Shown: piece after piece, positions 27,501-36,358 of the stretch
Position numbering within the stretch: position 1 is the first letter of the stretch
Layout of the letters: every line of letters starts with the position of its first letter
Assembly (NCBI GenBank): GCA_002390285.1
Contig: DGPB01000011.1
Location: 1-64,000, forward strand
Direction of reading: 5' to 3'
Length of the DNA: 64,000 nucleotides
From: Cellvibrionales bacterium UBA4451
Lineage (GTDB): Bacteria > Pseudomonadota > Gammaproteobacteria > Pseudomonadales > Porticoccaceae
The notes under the pieces: model-generated
The model's database searches: none
The model's input: the letters and a program-made list of their open reading frames with translations, nothing else
Told to the model about the DNA's origin: nothing
Position numbers and translations under genes: made by a program

Positions 27501-27714
27501 AATTTTCAACGATATAGGTAATCCGTTGTTCGGTTTCCAGCGGCGAAAAGCCCGGGGCTTCGCTGTTGATCTGTACCTGAACATTGGTAATGTCTGGTAC
27601 GGCATCGACGTTGAGCCGGGTTAGGTTATACAGGCCGTAACCGGTGATCAGTAAAGTGATACCCAGTACTAGCCAGCGCCTTCTTAAAGCAAAGGCGATT
27701 AATGCATCAATCAT
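24577..27714 (-). CDS. czcA: Heavy-metal RND efflux pump subunit, CzcA family
   Basis: Inner-membrane proton/metal antiporter of a tripartite pump. The 1045 residues fit HME-RND: TM1 at about 13-30, large periplasmic loops, TM block from about 345. The TM4 motif DFGLIVDGAVIVVEN at 402-416 has the DFGxxxDGA pattern associated with divalent cations (Zn, Co, Cd), not the pattern of Cu/Ag (CusA) pumps. This assignment is from family knowledge; the metal itself is inferred. It lies last in czcI-C-B-A, 8 bp after czcB, and before a terminator. It is the main cargo of element 1. Confidence 0.95.
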   Translation of the reverse strand: MIDALIAFALRRRWLVLGITLLITGYGLYNLTRLNVDAVPDITNVQVQINSEAPGFSPLETEQRITYIVENSMSGLPRLDYTRSLSRYGLSQVTVIFEEGTDIYWARQQISERLQTVRSELPQEVEPTLGPIASGLGEIFTYVVQSEDGAIKGDGTPYTPEDLRTIQDWIIHPQLVKVPGITEINSIGGFEREYQVAPNPGKLLAFKITIDDVITALKRNNLNAGAGYIERNGEQWLVRSPGQLENLEEIGNVVIAKRDDAPVRIKDVATVFYGKELRTGAATKDGNEVVLGTAFMLLGENSRIVSQAVADQLAVINDSLPDGVTATALYNRTTLVDKTVATVQKNLLEGAVLVIAVLFALLGNIRAAFIVALVIPLSMLFAISGMVSNRVSGNLMSLGAIDFGLIVDGAVIVVENALRRLGMAQQRLGRLLSLEERLKEVMGSTKEVFRPAVFGVFIIMLVYLPIFALSGVEGKMFHPMAFTVVAALLGALIFSVTFVPASIAIFVRGKVHEEENRVMKKARELYTPLLNLSLNKPIILVSIATVLVIASGLQASRLGTEFLPQLDEHDMALHALRIPGTSLEQSVAMQQQLEQVISEFGEVQHVFAKIGTPEVATDPMPPNVADTFLILKPKKEWPNPDKSKAQFVAELRAAVEAVPGNKYEFTQPIEMRFNELIAGVRTDVAIRIYGDDLDTLKAAGEQTSKLLATVPGARDVRVEQTTGLPMLSVEPQRDHLALLGLTIADLQQALQTAIGGTQVGLIYEGDRRFKLVVRLDEDLRQNPDVLARLPLPLPVDASPDLGYVPLGEVATIKELIGPNQINRESGKRNVVVTANVEGRDLGSFIAETQQLMRDQLELPSGYWLGYGGTFEQLQSASQRLMVVVPLTLLLIFGLLYSAFSSMRYALIVFSGVPLALTGGILALTLRGMPLSISAGVGFIALSGVAVLNGVVLMSFIRELREQGMPILDAIREGASQRLRPVLMTALVASLGFIPMAFNLGTGAEVQRPLATVVIGGIVSSTLLTLVVLPALYQLTHRLGRQHQEI

Positions 27715-27722
27715 ACGGCCTC

Positions 27723-28967
27723 CTAGTGGTCGTGGCTGGCGTCATCTTTGAGAATGTCGGCTTTAATTAAAAAGCTGTTGCCGGTGACGTATTCGGTGCC
27801 GGGCTTTAAGCCGCCTAACACTTCGATCGTGTCGCCATTGCTTTCACCCAGTTCGACCATGCGTACTTCAAACTCATTGCCATATTTGGCGAAGACCACG
27901 GGCATATCACGAAAGCTTTGCAGGGCGGAGGCTTTGATGGCGAGGGGTACTTGTCGGCTGGCTATTTGAATGTCGGCGTTGATATGCATACCGGGACGCC
28001 AGTGACCGTCAGGATTGTCAATCACGGCACGGGTGCAGGCGATATGACCACCGGTCATGTGTGGTGCCACATAGCTGATGGTGCCCGTGGCGGCTTCGTG
28101 CTGGTGCAGGTCGCGTACAGTGACTGGTTGGCCGACAGCGAGTTTCTCAATGCTTTCCGGAAATGCTGACATTTCCACCCAGACAGTGGATAGGTCGACA
28201 ATTTCCAGTAATACGCGGCCATCGGCGCGGTCGCCCTGGTTGACGAAGCGTTCGGTGACTTCACCATTGGCAGGGCTTTTTACACTGTAGTGTTGCAACG
28301 TGTCGGTGTTGGTCAAGGTGAGTAGGCGCTGGCCTTTTTTCACCTGTTCTCCGACCAGTACATGCACAGCTTCCACCAGGCCGGGGTAGGGAGCATTGAT
28401 GCGGTAGACGCTATCGGCTGCGGCAGCAATCACGCCAAAAAGTGTGTCTTTGATGGTCAGGGTCGCTTCGCTTGCGGTATCGGTTTCAACACCCGCAAGT
28501 TTGATCTGACGATCACTGATCATCGTGCGGCCCTCATGGCTTTCAAATTGCCATTCGTAGCGCTGGTTTTCATAGTGGGCCCTTATCGTGACGTCATAGG
28601 AGTGGGGCTCCTGAATCACTTGATTGCCTACTTGGTAGTCCAGCTCAGAACTAAATTTGATTTGATCCTTGTCGCCACCCAAGCGATCGAGGGTGACGTT
28701 GGCTTGCCAGTTATCGGGGGCAATCGGCTTGCCGTTATCGTAGGCATATAGCCTCATTTCTGGTGGTACACCGGTTTCAAAAATTTTCAGTTCCAGAGAA
28801 AAATCGCCATCACTAAGCAGTTTCCCACCGTGGGATCCTTTGGCTTCTTCGGCTTGCTTGCTACTGTGACCATCGCTCTCACCATGATCATTGGCAGCAT
28901 AGCTGTAGAAGCTGACACTACCCCATAAGGTAATGACTACACTGAGGAATAAAAATTGGTTTCTCAT
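27723..28967 (-). CDS. czcB: Periplasmic adaptor of metal efflux pump, CzcB family
   Basis: Membrane-fusion protein linking CzcA to the outer-membrane channel. The 414 residues have a signal peptide (about 1-25) and then a metal-binding-like His/Asp-rich segment (NDHGESDGHSSKQAEEAKG). The barrel-sandwich and beta-barrel domains follow (YPGLVEAVHVLVGEQVKKGQ about residue 196; FRDMPVVFAKYGNEFEVR late), with DDASHDH at the very C-terminus. The ATG overlaps the czcC stop (ATGA). The His clusters at both ends suggest it also buffers metal. Confidence 0.92.
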   Translation of the reverse strand: MRNQFLFLSVVITLWGSVSFYSYAANDHGESDGHSSKQAEEAKGSHGGKLLSDGDFSLELKIFETGVPPEMRLYAYDNGKPIAPDNWQANVTLDRLGGDKDQIKFSSELDYQVGNQVIQEPHSYDVTIRAHYENQRYEWQFESHEGRTMISDRQIKLAGVETDTASEATLTIKDTLFGVIAAAADSVYRINAPYPGLVEAVHVLVGEQVKKGQRLLTLTNTDTLQHYSVKSPANGEVTERFVNQGDRADGRVLLEIVDLSTVWVEMSAFPESIEKLAVGQPVTVRDLHQHEAATGTISYVAPHMTGGHIACTRAVIDNPDGHWRPGMHINADIQIASRQVPLAIKASALQSFRDMPVVFAKYGNEFEVRMVELGESNGDTIEVLGGLKPGTEYVTGNSFLIKADILKDDASHDH

Positions 28968-30340
28968 GAGATGCCCCCTTTTTGTTGAGTAATGGGTTGA
29001 GAGTTACCTGATAATTTTGATGTGGAGAGCTTCGAGGGACGCATGGATTGACCAGTAATACGTTCCAGTTCCAGTAATTGCAGGTACACCAGAGTGTGGG
29101 TTTCAATTAGCTCACGCTCCAAGGCAAACAATTCTTCCTGGGCGTCAGCCCATTGCAGGACGCTGTAACGCCCTTTGCTGTATCCCGCTTCGGTATCAGC
29201 GAGCAGTTGTTGTGCCAAGGGGAGTAGCTCCTCGGTAATAAGTTGGGCGTACTGGGCGTGGTTCATCAGTGTTTGCTGAATAGCCACCAGAGATAGTCGA
29301 AGTTGTGTGCGTACCAGTTCACTCTGTTCTATGGACAAAGCTTGTTCCGCTTGGGCAGCGGCAAGACGTCCCCGGTTTGGATTACTGATAGGAATTGGCA
29401 TCGAAATATTGAATACCAGTGCCTGGTCGTTAGTTGCTTCAAAGCGGCGCAGACCAACACCCACGTCGAGATTGACCTTGCTGTTAGCTCGGGCGAGCTG
29501 AACTTGTGCATCAGCTAGTCGCTGCAATACCTGCTGACGCATGAATACTGGTGACTTGATCAGTGCTTCGGTTATTCCGGCGCCGTCTGGAACCGAAGGC
29601 AAACTGAGCAGATTACCGCTAGCCCCAGCAAATGAAGGGCTGGCGGTCCACATTGCCGCCAGGTTGGCTCTGGCAAGACTGGCTTGACCCTTGAGCTGCA
29701 TTACCAGTGCCTTAGAGCGAGACAGCTTGAGCTGCATTTTGGTGACATCTGCCTGCTTGACAGCGCCAGCTTTGGCCCGTCGTTGAATCACATTGAGAGC
29801 ATTCCGTTCAGAATCTGCTCGTTTATCAATCCAGTCCTGCAAAAACTGGAGCCGGAGCAATTCGTAATAACGGCGGCTGGTTTCGGCCAGCACATCGAGG
29901 CGTGCCAGTTCGTACTCGGTTTGTTGGTTTTGACGTGAGGTGGTTGCCAGGGCAATACGGCTTTCGCGTTTCCCCCCCAGTTCTATTGTCTGACCGAGTG
30001 TCAGTGTGATTTCGGCCTGATCGGCATCACTAAAGTCGCCACTGCCTAATACATTTTCGACGATCAATCCTAGAATTGGCAGTGGACGTTGTTTGGCCTG
30101 TAAAAGCTCAGCTTCTGATACCCGGAGATAATAGGGATAAGCTTTCAGTTCAGCATTTTTTTGCAGCGTTTGTTGCAGTGCATAGTTAAGGTCGATGCTC
30201 TGCAGCGGGACTTTTTCTAGGAGAGCAGCCTCCTGAGATAAGGCTGGCAGGCTCCCAGTCAAGGCTGCCAGCAGACAGACGCAGGCCACAGCAATGCCTG
30301 ACCTGCGCGGACGCAGTCCAGCAAGGTTAAAAAATTTCAT
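28964..30340 (-). CDS. czcC: Outer-membrane channel of metal efflux pump, CzcC family
   Basis: TolC-family outer-membrane factor, 458 residues. It has an N-terminal signal peptide (cleavage probably after ALS near 35) and two repeats of long amphipathic helices (for example QNAELKAYPYYLRVSEAEL near 60, AGYSKGRYSVLQWADAQEEL near 388) separated by beta strands. It is second in the czcI-C-B-A order and overlaps czcB by 4 nt. Because it completes the pump, element 1 carries a whole export system. Confidence 0.92.
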   Translation of the reverse strand: MKFFNLAGLRPRRSGIAVACVCLLAALTGSLPALSQEAALLEKVPLQSIDLNYALQQTLQKNAELKAYPYYLRVSEAELLQAKQRPLPILGLIVENVLGSGDFSDADQAEITLTLGQTIELGGKRESRIALATTSRQNQQTEYELARLDVLAETSRRYYELLRLQFLQDWIDKRADSERNALNVIQRRAKAGAVKQADVTKMQLKLSRSKALVMQLKGQASLARANLAAMWTASPSFAGASGNLLSLPSVPDGAGITEALIKSPVFMRQQVLQRLADAQVQLARANSKVNLDVGVGLRRFEATNDQALVFNISMPIPISNPNRGRLAAAQAEQALSIEQSELVRTQLRLSLVAIQQTLMNHAQYAQLITEELLPLAQQLLADTEAGYSKGRYSVLQWADAQEELFALERELIETHTLVYLQLLELERITGQSMRPSKLSTSKLSGNSQPITQQKGGIS

Positions 30341-30411
30341 TGGTCATAAACTCCATTACTCGGCAAGCAGTGCTCGCCGATGTTAAACAAAAAATTTGGG
30401 TTTAACGGGAG

Positions 30412-30750
30412 TTAGGCGGTGGGAGGGGGAATAGCGGGTTTATAGGTCAAACCTAAATAGGTGCGGGTGACATCACCCAGTTTGGCCGTTGGCACTGTCG
30501 TGTAATCAGCCTCCAGTAGCAGAGGTTGATTGCAGGGGTCGAAAAGAGAATGCAGATGCGTATTTTCATGAGGGTTGGACGGCTCGCCATCCACATCTGT
30601 GCTTGTTTCATCAGCCACTTCACCGGCAAGGTGAATATGGGATGGTTCATATAACGTGTGATCATCCGATGAGGTGTGCATGGCTGCCACAACACTACTA
30701 AATAGCGTATGGAGTACTAGCACAAAAAGAAGTAACCACTTCTTATTCAA
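30412..30750 (-). CDS. Small His-rich periplasmic protein, CzcI-like
   Basis: 112 residues with a signal peptide (MNKKWLLLFVLVLHTLFSS, cleavage probably after VAA) and a His/Asp/Glu-rich mature part (HTSSDDHTLYEPSHIHLAG, HENTHLHS). The start is TTG at 30750. It lies 71 bp upstream of czcC, the place of czcI in classical czcICBA operons, where CzcI is a small periplasmic protein of uncertain regulatory role. The assignment rests on position, size and composition. Confidence 0.6.
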   Translation of the reverse strand: MNKKWLLLFVLVLHTLFSSVVAAMHTSSDDHTLYEPSHIHLAGEVADETSTDVDGEPSNPHENTHLHSLFDPCNQPLLLEADYTTVPTAKLGDVTRTYLGLTYKPAIPPPTA

Positions 30751-30840
30751 ATCGGAATCTCAATAGAATTGTAGGAATACAGTTAGCTAGCCCATTCTGA
30801 CAGCCAAATAGGTAGAAAGTTTATCATGTACAGTCCAGCA

Positions 30841-30960
30841 CATACATTTCTAGTACATTCTTCTAATACAATGTATGACCAACATCCAAACCCGTATTTT
30901 AAATTAATCACTTAAAAACAATAGGTTAAGAGTTTATAATTGTTGTAAATGTAAACGTTT
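30841..30960 (+). repeat. Shared right end of element 1
   Basis: About 120 bp homologous to 39523-39650. Near-identical blocks include CATACATTTCTAGTACATTC, ACAATGTATGACCAACA and GTATTTTAAATTAA. It sits directly before core copy 2. The block CATACATT-CTAGTAC resembles TCATACATTCTTGTACG in the left end, as expected for integrase arm sites. Confidence 0.85.
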
Positions 30961-30990
30961 CCCGCCGCCTCCACCAATTCGTTGAAATAT
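30961..30990 (+). repeat. Attachment core, copy 2
   Basis: Exact 30-bp copy of the tmRNA 3' end and flank, preceded by element 1's right end and followed by element 2's left end. It is the junction of the tandem pair. From 30751 to 31466 there is no gene, only these ends. Confidence 0.92.
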
Positions 30991-31222
30991 ACTTAATATT
31001 TCAATATGTTACCAAGTGTACGGGAAACCAGAAATGGGGACTCGTACGCTATTCCTAACTCAACGCCGCCTTATATACCTGTATTTAAAAACTGTAGATA
31101 ATGCGTCACAACCGCCTGTATACGCTGACTCTACAGAGAAACTTTATTCAAAAAAATGAAGACATAGAAAAAACCGGTTTTTTCGCTGTCTCGGTATTAG
31201 AAAGTGTAGTTTTTGTTACGGG
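30977..31222 (+). repeat. Shared left end of element 2
   Basis: Homologous to 24047-24316, with an internal deletion of about 20 bp after GGGGACTCGTAC. It keeps the core-adjacent inverted repeat TTGAAATAT/ATATTTCAA with changed spacer bases. Confidence 0.85.
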
Positions 31223-31466
31223 ATAGAAACGCCGCGTCAGACATTCAATATAGAAGAGATAATCTTCATTAAAAACAGGCATCCTGATTATTTCCGTGAC
31301 TGATGATATGAAGGAGAACATCCGGCAAAAACACCCTTGCTTTGCGGAGCATCATCTACTCCTTTCGACGCTAAAATATGGCCTAACGTATAACCAAACT
31401 GTACAGAAAAAGGCCGGAAAACTAATGCGAATGATTCTCAGTTGTCACCGCCCCCTTTCTTGAATA

Positions 31467-32321
31467 CTAATTTCTCGTTATAAATACTTCACCATCAACA
31501 TGAATATCACGCTGTGGGTAGGCAATGACGATATCATTTTCACGAAACAAATCGTCAATTCGGTAACGAATATCACTACGAAGCCTACGCAAACTGCGTT
31601 CAGCCGATGCATACACCCATACCTGTAGCTCAAAAATTAACGCACTATCACCAAAGTCCTCAAATAAAACTGACACTGCCGGTTCACTCAAGATATCAGG
31701 TTGTTCACACGCCGCTTGTTCTATGAGCTTGGCGGCTTGACGCACTGGCGACCCATAGGCGATCCCTACGCGCACGGTTGTCCGTGTTAATCGATCAACC
31801 AAGGTCCAGTTAACCAGGATATTCTCAAGCAAGTAGCTATTGGGAATAAGCATATGCACACCATCTACACGCCTGAACTGAGTCGAACGATTATTAATAG
31901 ACTCCACTGTACCCTGGGTATCGCCTATCTCGAGAAAATCTCCAATGCGTATGGGCCGCTCCCACATTAGAATCCAGCCACTGATAAAATTATTAATGAT
32001 ATTTTGAGCGCCGAAACCAACGCCTATTGCTACCGCGCCGGAAATAAAGGCAAATGCGGCCAAGGGTACGTTCATCAAATCCAGCGCAATGATCACCAAA
32101 ACCGAGAGGGTTATAATCAGATATCCACGGGTAATCATCTGAATCGAATTTGGGTTCAGCTCCCGCCGTACCATTGCATTTCTTATGAAGTTGGAACTCC
32201 AACGGATAAACAGGACTCCCGCAAAGAGTAATATCAGAACGTAAAGCAAATCACCTAGGGTTATAGCGTTGTCACCCAACTGAATGAGCGTTGTCTGTAA
32301 AATATGTCCGTCAATGTTCAT
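31467..32321 (-). CDS. MscS-family mechanosensitive channel
   Basis: 284-residue inner-membrane channel that opens on membrane tension to release solutes in hypo-osmotic shock. TM1 lies at about 20-40 and TM2 at about 65-85. The pore helix FAFISGAVAIGVGFGAQNIINNF carries the Gly/Ala packing typical of MscS TM3, followed by the beta domain DFLEIGDTQGTVESIN and the mixed C-terminal domain. Start ATG 32321; a GTG four codons earlier is possible and neither has a good ribosome site. It is divergent from corA. Confidence 0.92.
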   Translation of the reverse strand: MNIDGHILQTTLIQLGDNAITLGDLLYVLILLFAGVLFIRWSSNFIRNAMVRRELNPNSIQMITRGYLIITLSVLVIIALDLMNVPLAAFAFISGAVAIGVGFGAQNIINNFISGWILMWERPIRIGDFLEIGDTQGTVESINNRSTQFRRVDGVHMLIPNSYLLENILVNWTLVDRLTRTTVRVGIAYGSPVRQAAKLIEQAACEQPDILSEPAVSVLFEDFGDSALIFELQVWVYASAERSLRRLRSDIRYRIDDLFRENDIVIAYPQRDIHVDGEVFITRN

Positions 32322-32432
32322 ATAGGAACCCACAAGTATGCTGTTAGAATAACCAAATACATCCCAAAAGAGATTAACACTCTCTTATATGTAGCTGTAG
32401 CCCCAAAATTCACTCAGCATGGTGGGTAAAAT

Positions 32433-33404
32433 ATGATTCGCACTCAACTAACCTTAACAGATCAGGTTGTTACCACTGGAGACCAATCCTTGGTTGATCA
32501 CTGGATGAAAGAGGGCACAGGTCATCTGTGGTTAGATATTGAAGGTGAATTGCAGGAGGAGAGCGTTAAACTGCTGCTGTCTCTGGGGTGCCATGAGCTC
32601 GCCATTACTGACGTCCAGCGCAAGCGACACCCACCTAAAATCGAAACTTTCAGGAATAATACGTTTATCTTGTTCCGTGGGTTAACTCACATCAGTGACG
32701 ATATGAGCCTCGAGCCCCAACAAGTAGGGTTTTTTGTTGGCAAACATTGTTTGATCACTGTTCACCGTGGTGTGTCGTTAAGCATTAACCAGTATTGGTC
32801 AGACAATGACATCGCTCAGTTACTGCTCGAGCCAGCATTACTTGCGACAAAAATAATGCACTATTCCTCCGGTCGTTACCTCGATGCCGTATTAGGTTTT
32901 GAAGGCATACTTAATGACGCAGAGGAAAATCTTCTTGGCCATACCCCCGATCTCGCAATGCGTAAATTGGTTGGTTACCGTTCGAGGCTATTGAAATTGA
33001 GACGGGTGTTTAATTACCATGAAAAATTGACCAAGACTATTATCCAAGAAAACCACAGCCTCTCCAGCGAAGGCCATGACTCAGAACTACTCCATGCACA
33101 AAGAGATTTATATGATCGCTGTGAGCGTTTATTAAGCTTATCTTCGATGTATTACGAAACCTGTGGAGACTTAATAGATGGTTATATTTCGATTAGCTCA
33201 CATCAGTTAAATAATACGATGCGTATTTTGACGGTTATTACCGCCATATTTATCCCTTTAGGGTTTATGGCGGGACTGTATGGAATGAACTTCGATCATA
33301 TGCCTGAGTTACACTGGAAATATTCCTATTTTGCCTTGCTAGGTGTTATGGGCGTCACAGTTACGGGGTCAATTCTGTTTTTCCGGTATAAAAAATGGCT
33401 ATAG
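32433..33404 (+). CDS. CorA-family divalent cation channel
   Basis: 323 residues: a cytosolic N-terminal funnel domain, then the two C-terminal membrane helices with the pore motif YGMNFDHMPEL between them. The GMN triplet marks the Mg2+/Co2+/Zn2+ family; the long acidic N-terminus does not decide between CorA and ZntB. It stands divergent from mscS and convergent with mgtC, consistent with an ion-homeostasis cassette. Confidence 0.93.
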   Translation: MIRTQLTLTDQVVTTGDQSLVDHWMKEGTGHLWLDIEGELQEESVKLLLSLGCHELAITDVQRKRHPPKIETFRNNTFILFRGLTHISDDMSLEPQQVGFFVGKHCLITVHRGVSLSINQYWSDNDIAQLLLEPALLATKIMHYSSGRYLDAVLGFEGILNDAEENLLGHTPDLAMRKLVGYRSRLLKLRRVFNYHEKLTKTIIQENHSLSSEGHDSELLHAQRDLYDRCERLLSLSSMYYETCGDLIDGYISISSHQLNNTMRILTVITAIFIPLGFMAGLYGMNFDHMPELHWKYSYFALLGVMGVTVTGSILFFRYKKWL

Positions 33405-33453
33405 AGTAGCGCTGTTATAAGAAGAAAATTTTAAGTACTACCACGAATGTCCT

Positions 33454-33948
33454 TTAAAGCCTGTCATTCTTGATTCGCGATGAATAGCGTTTTACGTGCG
33501 CATGAACGCCACGCCCCAGACTTTTTACATGTTCTTCCAGCATATCGACCCCATATAAAATCACCACCACCAATATTGATAATTTAATAGCCACCAACAA
33601 ATGATCTGTGGCTATCACCACACCCACAGAGGCCAACACCCATATGGTTGCCGCAGAGGTAACGCCAACAACAATGCCTTCTTTCGCCAACATAACTCCA
33701 GCACCCAGAAAGCCTATACCGGTGATCACTTGCCCGATGACACGGGATGGATCAACGTGACTACTATCAAGCAAAAAGACTGTAGCAAGATACAAATAGG
33801 TCCCCAGCGTAATGAGGGAGGCCGTACGAATACCGACTGGCTTACCTTTAATCTGGCGCTCAAGGCCAATAATGGCACCACAAAATATAGATGATCCTAT
33901 GGCATGCCATGTGTAGGGGTAGATATCAACGAGCATGGACAAGTTCAT
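33454..33948 (-). CDS. MgtC/SapB family inner-membrane protein
   Basis: 164 residues, four to five membrane segments, with the family signature GAIIGLERQIKGKPVGIRTA at about 25-44 and TGIGFLGAGVMLAKEG at about 76-91. MgtC proteins affect Mg2+-limited growth, and in some bacteria they modulate F-ATPase or phosphate uptake. The ATG overlaps the ptsP stop (ATGA), so it is cotranslated with the PTS-like kinase. Confidence 0.93.
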   Translation of the reverse strand: MNLSMLVDIYPYTWHAIGSSIFCGAIIGLERQIKGKPVGIRTASLITLGTYLYLATVFLLDSSHVDPSRVIGQVITGIGFLGAGVMLAKEGIVVGVTSAATIWVLASVGVVIATDHLLVAIKLSILVVVILYGVDMLEEHVKSLGRGVHAHVKRYSSRIKNDRL

Positions 33949-36215
33949 AGGGCAGTTTCTCTTGTTATGGTGGTTGGTTCATTATCCAGTTTTATACCTA
34001 GGCGTGAAAAAACCGTTACGCCTAATCGTCGAATGGCTTCAGCGTTATCAAGTTTAAGTGCTTGTTGTGAGAAAATTTCCGCCTCTTGTTTTGACATTGA
34101 ACGTAATACCCATTTAATAAAGGGCAGCTTGGAAGAGCTTAGGCTTAAACGCCGAATACCCAAACCCACTAATAACATCACAGCGATCGGGTCAGATGCC
34201 ATTTCACCACATAAGCAAACGGGCAAACTGTATTTCTCTGCCACATCAACAATACGAACCAGTTCGTGAATCACGGCAGGGTGAAGTGAGTCATAGCGTT
34301 TGCCTACTAGAGGATTATTCCGGTCAATGGCCAACAAATATTGGGACAGATCATTTGTGCCAATAGAAATAAAATCGACTTTATCGTGCCAAAATGGCAA
34401 CAGAGATATTACTGCCGGGACTTCGACCATAACCCCAATTTTAGGTCGACGAACAAGCACACCCTCGGCTATTAACTGCTGACAGGCATCATCCAGTAGC
34501 GCAATACATTGATCCAACTCTATTGTCGCGCTAACCATTGGAAGCAATACATGGATGTTGTCCCTTCCCTCTGCGGCTCGAACAATCGCCCGCAATTGAG
34601 TCATCATAAGCTGCAGGTTATCCAGGGTGAATCGGACACCTCGCCAACCCAAAGCGGGGTTTTCTTCTTCAATAACGGGTAGATAAGGGAGTGGTTTATC
34701 TCCACCAATATCTAATGTTCTGATATAGACCGGCTTTTCATCGTAGGCTCGGAAGACGTGCTGGTAGACTTCAATCTGCTCTTCTTCGGATGGCAGGCTA
34801 TGCCGAACCATAAAAGGAATCTCAGTGCGATAGAGGCCGATGCCGTCTGCGCCATTGCGAAGACCCGGCATAACGTCTGCCTGCAAGCCCGAGTTGACCA
34901 ATAGTTCGACATCAATGCCGTCAGTTGTTACCGCGGGTAATGCACTCAATGCTTGCAGCTTCTGATCAAAGTGCCTACGGCTGCTCACCAAGCTTTGGTA
35001 TTCGCTAATCACGAGTTTGGATGGGCGGAGAATCACCTGTCCGGTATTGCCATCAACAATCACTTGGTCACCTTCGATCAAGTGATTGAGCTCACCCACC
35101 CCCATAACCGCTGGAATACCCAAGGCATTGGCAAACACCGCTATATGTGACAACGCCGCCCCGGCAAAGCAAACAATAGCGGCCAGCTTTTCTGTGGGCA
35201 GGCTAACAATATCTGACACGCTGATATGCTTGCCCATTAATACGACCGGAGTACTGATATCTGCTTGTAGCTGTTCGCTATTTCGCCCTAGCCAAGCCTG
35301 ATGAAGTTTATCTCCGAGGTGATCGATGTCTTCATGTCGCGCCTTAAGGTAGGGGTCATCCATACTCTGAAATAACGCTGAAAAGTAGTGTACGGTATGT
35401 TTGATTGCTGTGAGCAAGCTTTTTCCGGCATTTATTTCATGCTCAACTTTATCTCCAAACGTGGGGTCTGCCAGCAGCATTTGATAAGCATCGACTATCG
35501 CAGCCAGACCTTCCCCTAACGTTTGTTCAACCGTATTGCGCTCTTGCTGAAACTCTTCAATAACAGCCGCCTTCAACTCGTGCCACTGGGCCAGTTCTAT
35601 CGTCAGATTTTCCGCACAGGTATCAGGTACATCTATAAGTTGCTCGGAATGAGTTAACTTGATTGCAGCGATAGCAATACCCGATGCACCGCTGATGCCG
35701 TCATAACGCTGGTTGTTGCCAGACAGCGAGTCCTGTTGTATTGGCAAGGCAGGAACCAGTAATGCAAGGTGGGATGCTAAGGTTGATAGAAATGCTTCCT
35801 GCTCATTACCGAGCATAACTGATTTGCGACTTTGTACTACTAGTACACCTATAACCTGTCCCCGCCTGACCAGCGGCACACCGCAAAAACTGTGAAACTG
35901 CTCTTCATCGGATTGCGGCACATAATAGTAATCAACGTGCTCAGAAGGTTCGGTAATATTTAACGTGTGGCGAAATTGGGCCACTAGGCCAACCAACCCT
36001 TTACCGAAAGGAATAATAATCGGGTGATTTTTTGTTAGACCATGACTGGCCAGTAGCACCATATCTTTTTCAACGTTTTGTAGATACAGACTACAAACAT
36101 CAATCTGAATTACTTCGCTGATCGCATCGACAACAATCTGCACTTGCTCTTCTGGTGTTTCCGCCAAGGCGGCTTCCCGAGTAATGCGAGTCAACTCCAG
36201 CATAACGTTATTCAT
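33945..36215 (-). CDS. ptsP: PEP-protein phosphotransferase, nitrogen PTS enzyme I
   Basis: First kinase of the nitrogen-type PTS, moving phosphate from PEP to NPr. The 756 residues (from ATG 36215) comprise an N-terminal GAF domain (about 15-155), the PEP-utiliser N domain, the swivelling domain with the phospho-His at residue 357 (AALSHIAVFANALGIPAVMG) and the TIM barrel with RTLDIGGDKPLPYL, GTNDLSQYLLAIDRNN and LCGEMASDP. Canonical enzymes have G-G-x-T-S/C-H-A-A around the His; here it is AGAALSHIAV. It may be an island-borne paralogue rather than the core ptsP. Confidence 0.9.
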   Translation of the reverse strand: MNNVMLELTRITREAALAETPEEQVQIVVDAISEVIQIDVCSLYLQNVEKDMVLLASHGLTKNHPIIIPFGKGLVGLVAQFRHTLNITEPSEHVDYYYVPQSDEEQFHSFCGVPLVRRGQVIGVLVVQSRKSVMLGNEQEAFLSTLASHLALLVPALPIQQDSLSGNNQRYDGISGASGIAIAAIKLTHSEQLIDVPDTCAENLTIELAQWHELKAAVIEEFQQERNTVEQTLGEGLAAIVDAYQMLLADPTFGDKVEHEINAGKSLLTAIKHTVHYFSALFQSMDDPYLKARHEDIDHLGDKLHQAWLGRNSEQLQADISTPVVLMGKHISVSDIVSLPTEKLAAIVCFAGAALSHIAVFANALGIPAVMGVGELNHLIEGDQVIVDGNTGQVILRPSKLVISEYQSLVSSRRHFDQKLQALSALPAVTTDGIDVELLVNSGLQADVMPGLRNGADGIGLYRTEIPFMVRHSLPSEEEQIEVYQHVFRAYDEKPVYIRTLDIGGDKPLPYLPVIEEENPALGWRGVRFTLDNLQLMMTQLRAIVRAAEGRDNIHVLLPMVSATIELDQCIALLDDACQQLIAEGVLVRRPKIGVMVEVPAVISLLPFWHDKVDFISIGTNDLSQYLLAIDRNNPLVGKRYDSLHPAVIHELVRIVDVAEKYSLPVCLCGEMASDPIAVMLLVGLGIRRLSLSSSKLPFIKWVLRSMSKQEAEIFSQQALKLDNAEAIRRLGVTVFSRLGIKLDNEPTTITRETAL

Positions 36216-36358
36216 AAAACCGCTACCCCAAACCAAAAATAACCATCCAGCCTTGTCATCATCAACCGGCATGATGACTCGTTTTGATAACATATAAGCA
36301 AGTTGTTCTCGGTAATACCAAAGAGCAGAACACCCATTGACGTAGCTACCGCTGCCGC

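Larger units (their letters stand above)
24047..30976 (+). mobile_element. Mobile element 1 of the ssrA tandem array (metal efflux)
   Basis: 6.93 kb between core copies 1 and 2. It starts with the shared left end (24047 to about 24316) and stops with the shared right end (30841-30960) and a repeated core. Content: czcA, czcB, czcC and a czcI-like gene, all on the minus strand. No integrase, excisionase or mobilisation gene is recognisable, so movement would need a recombinase supplied in trans. Confidence 0.8.
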
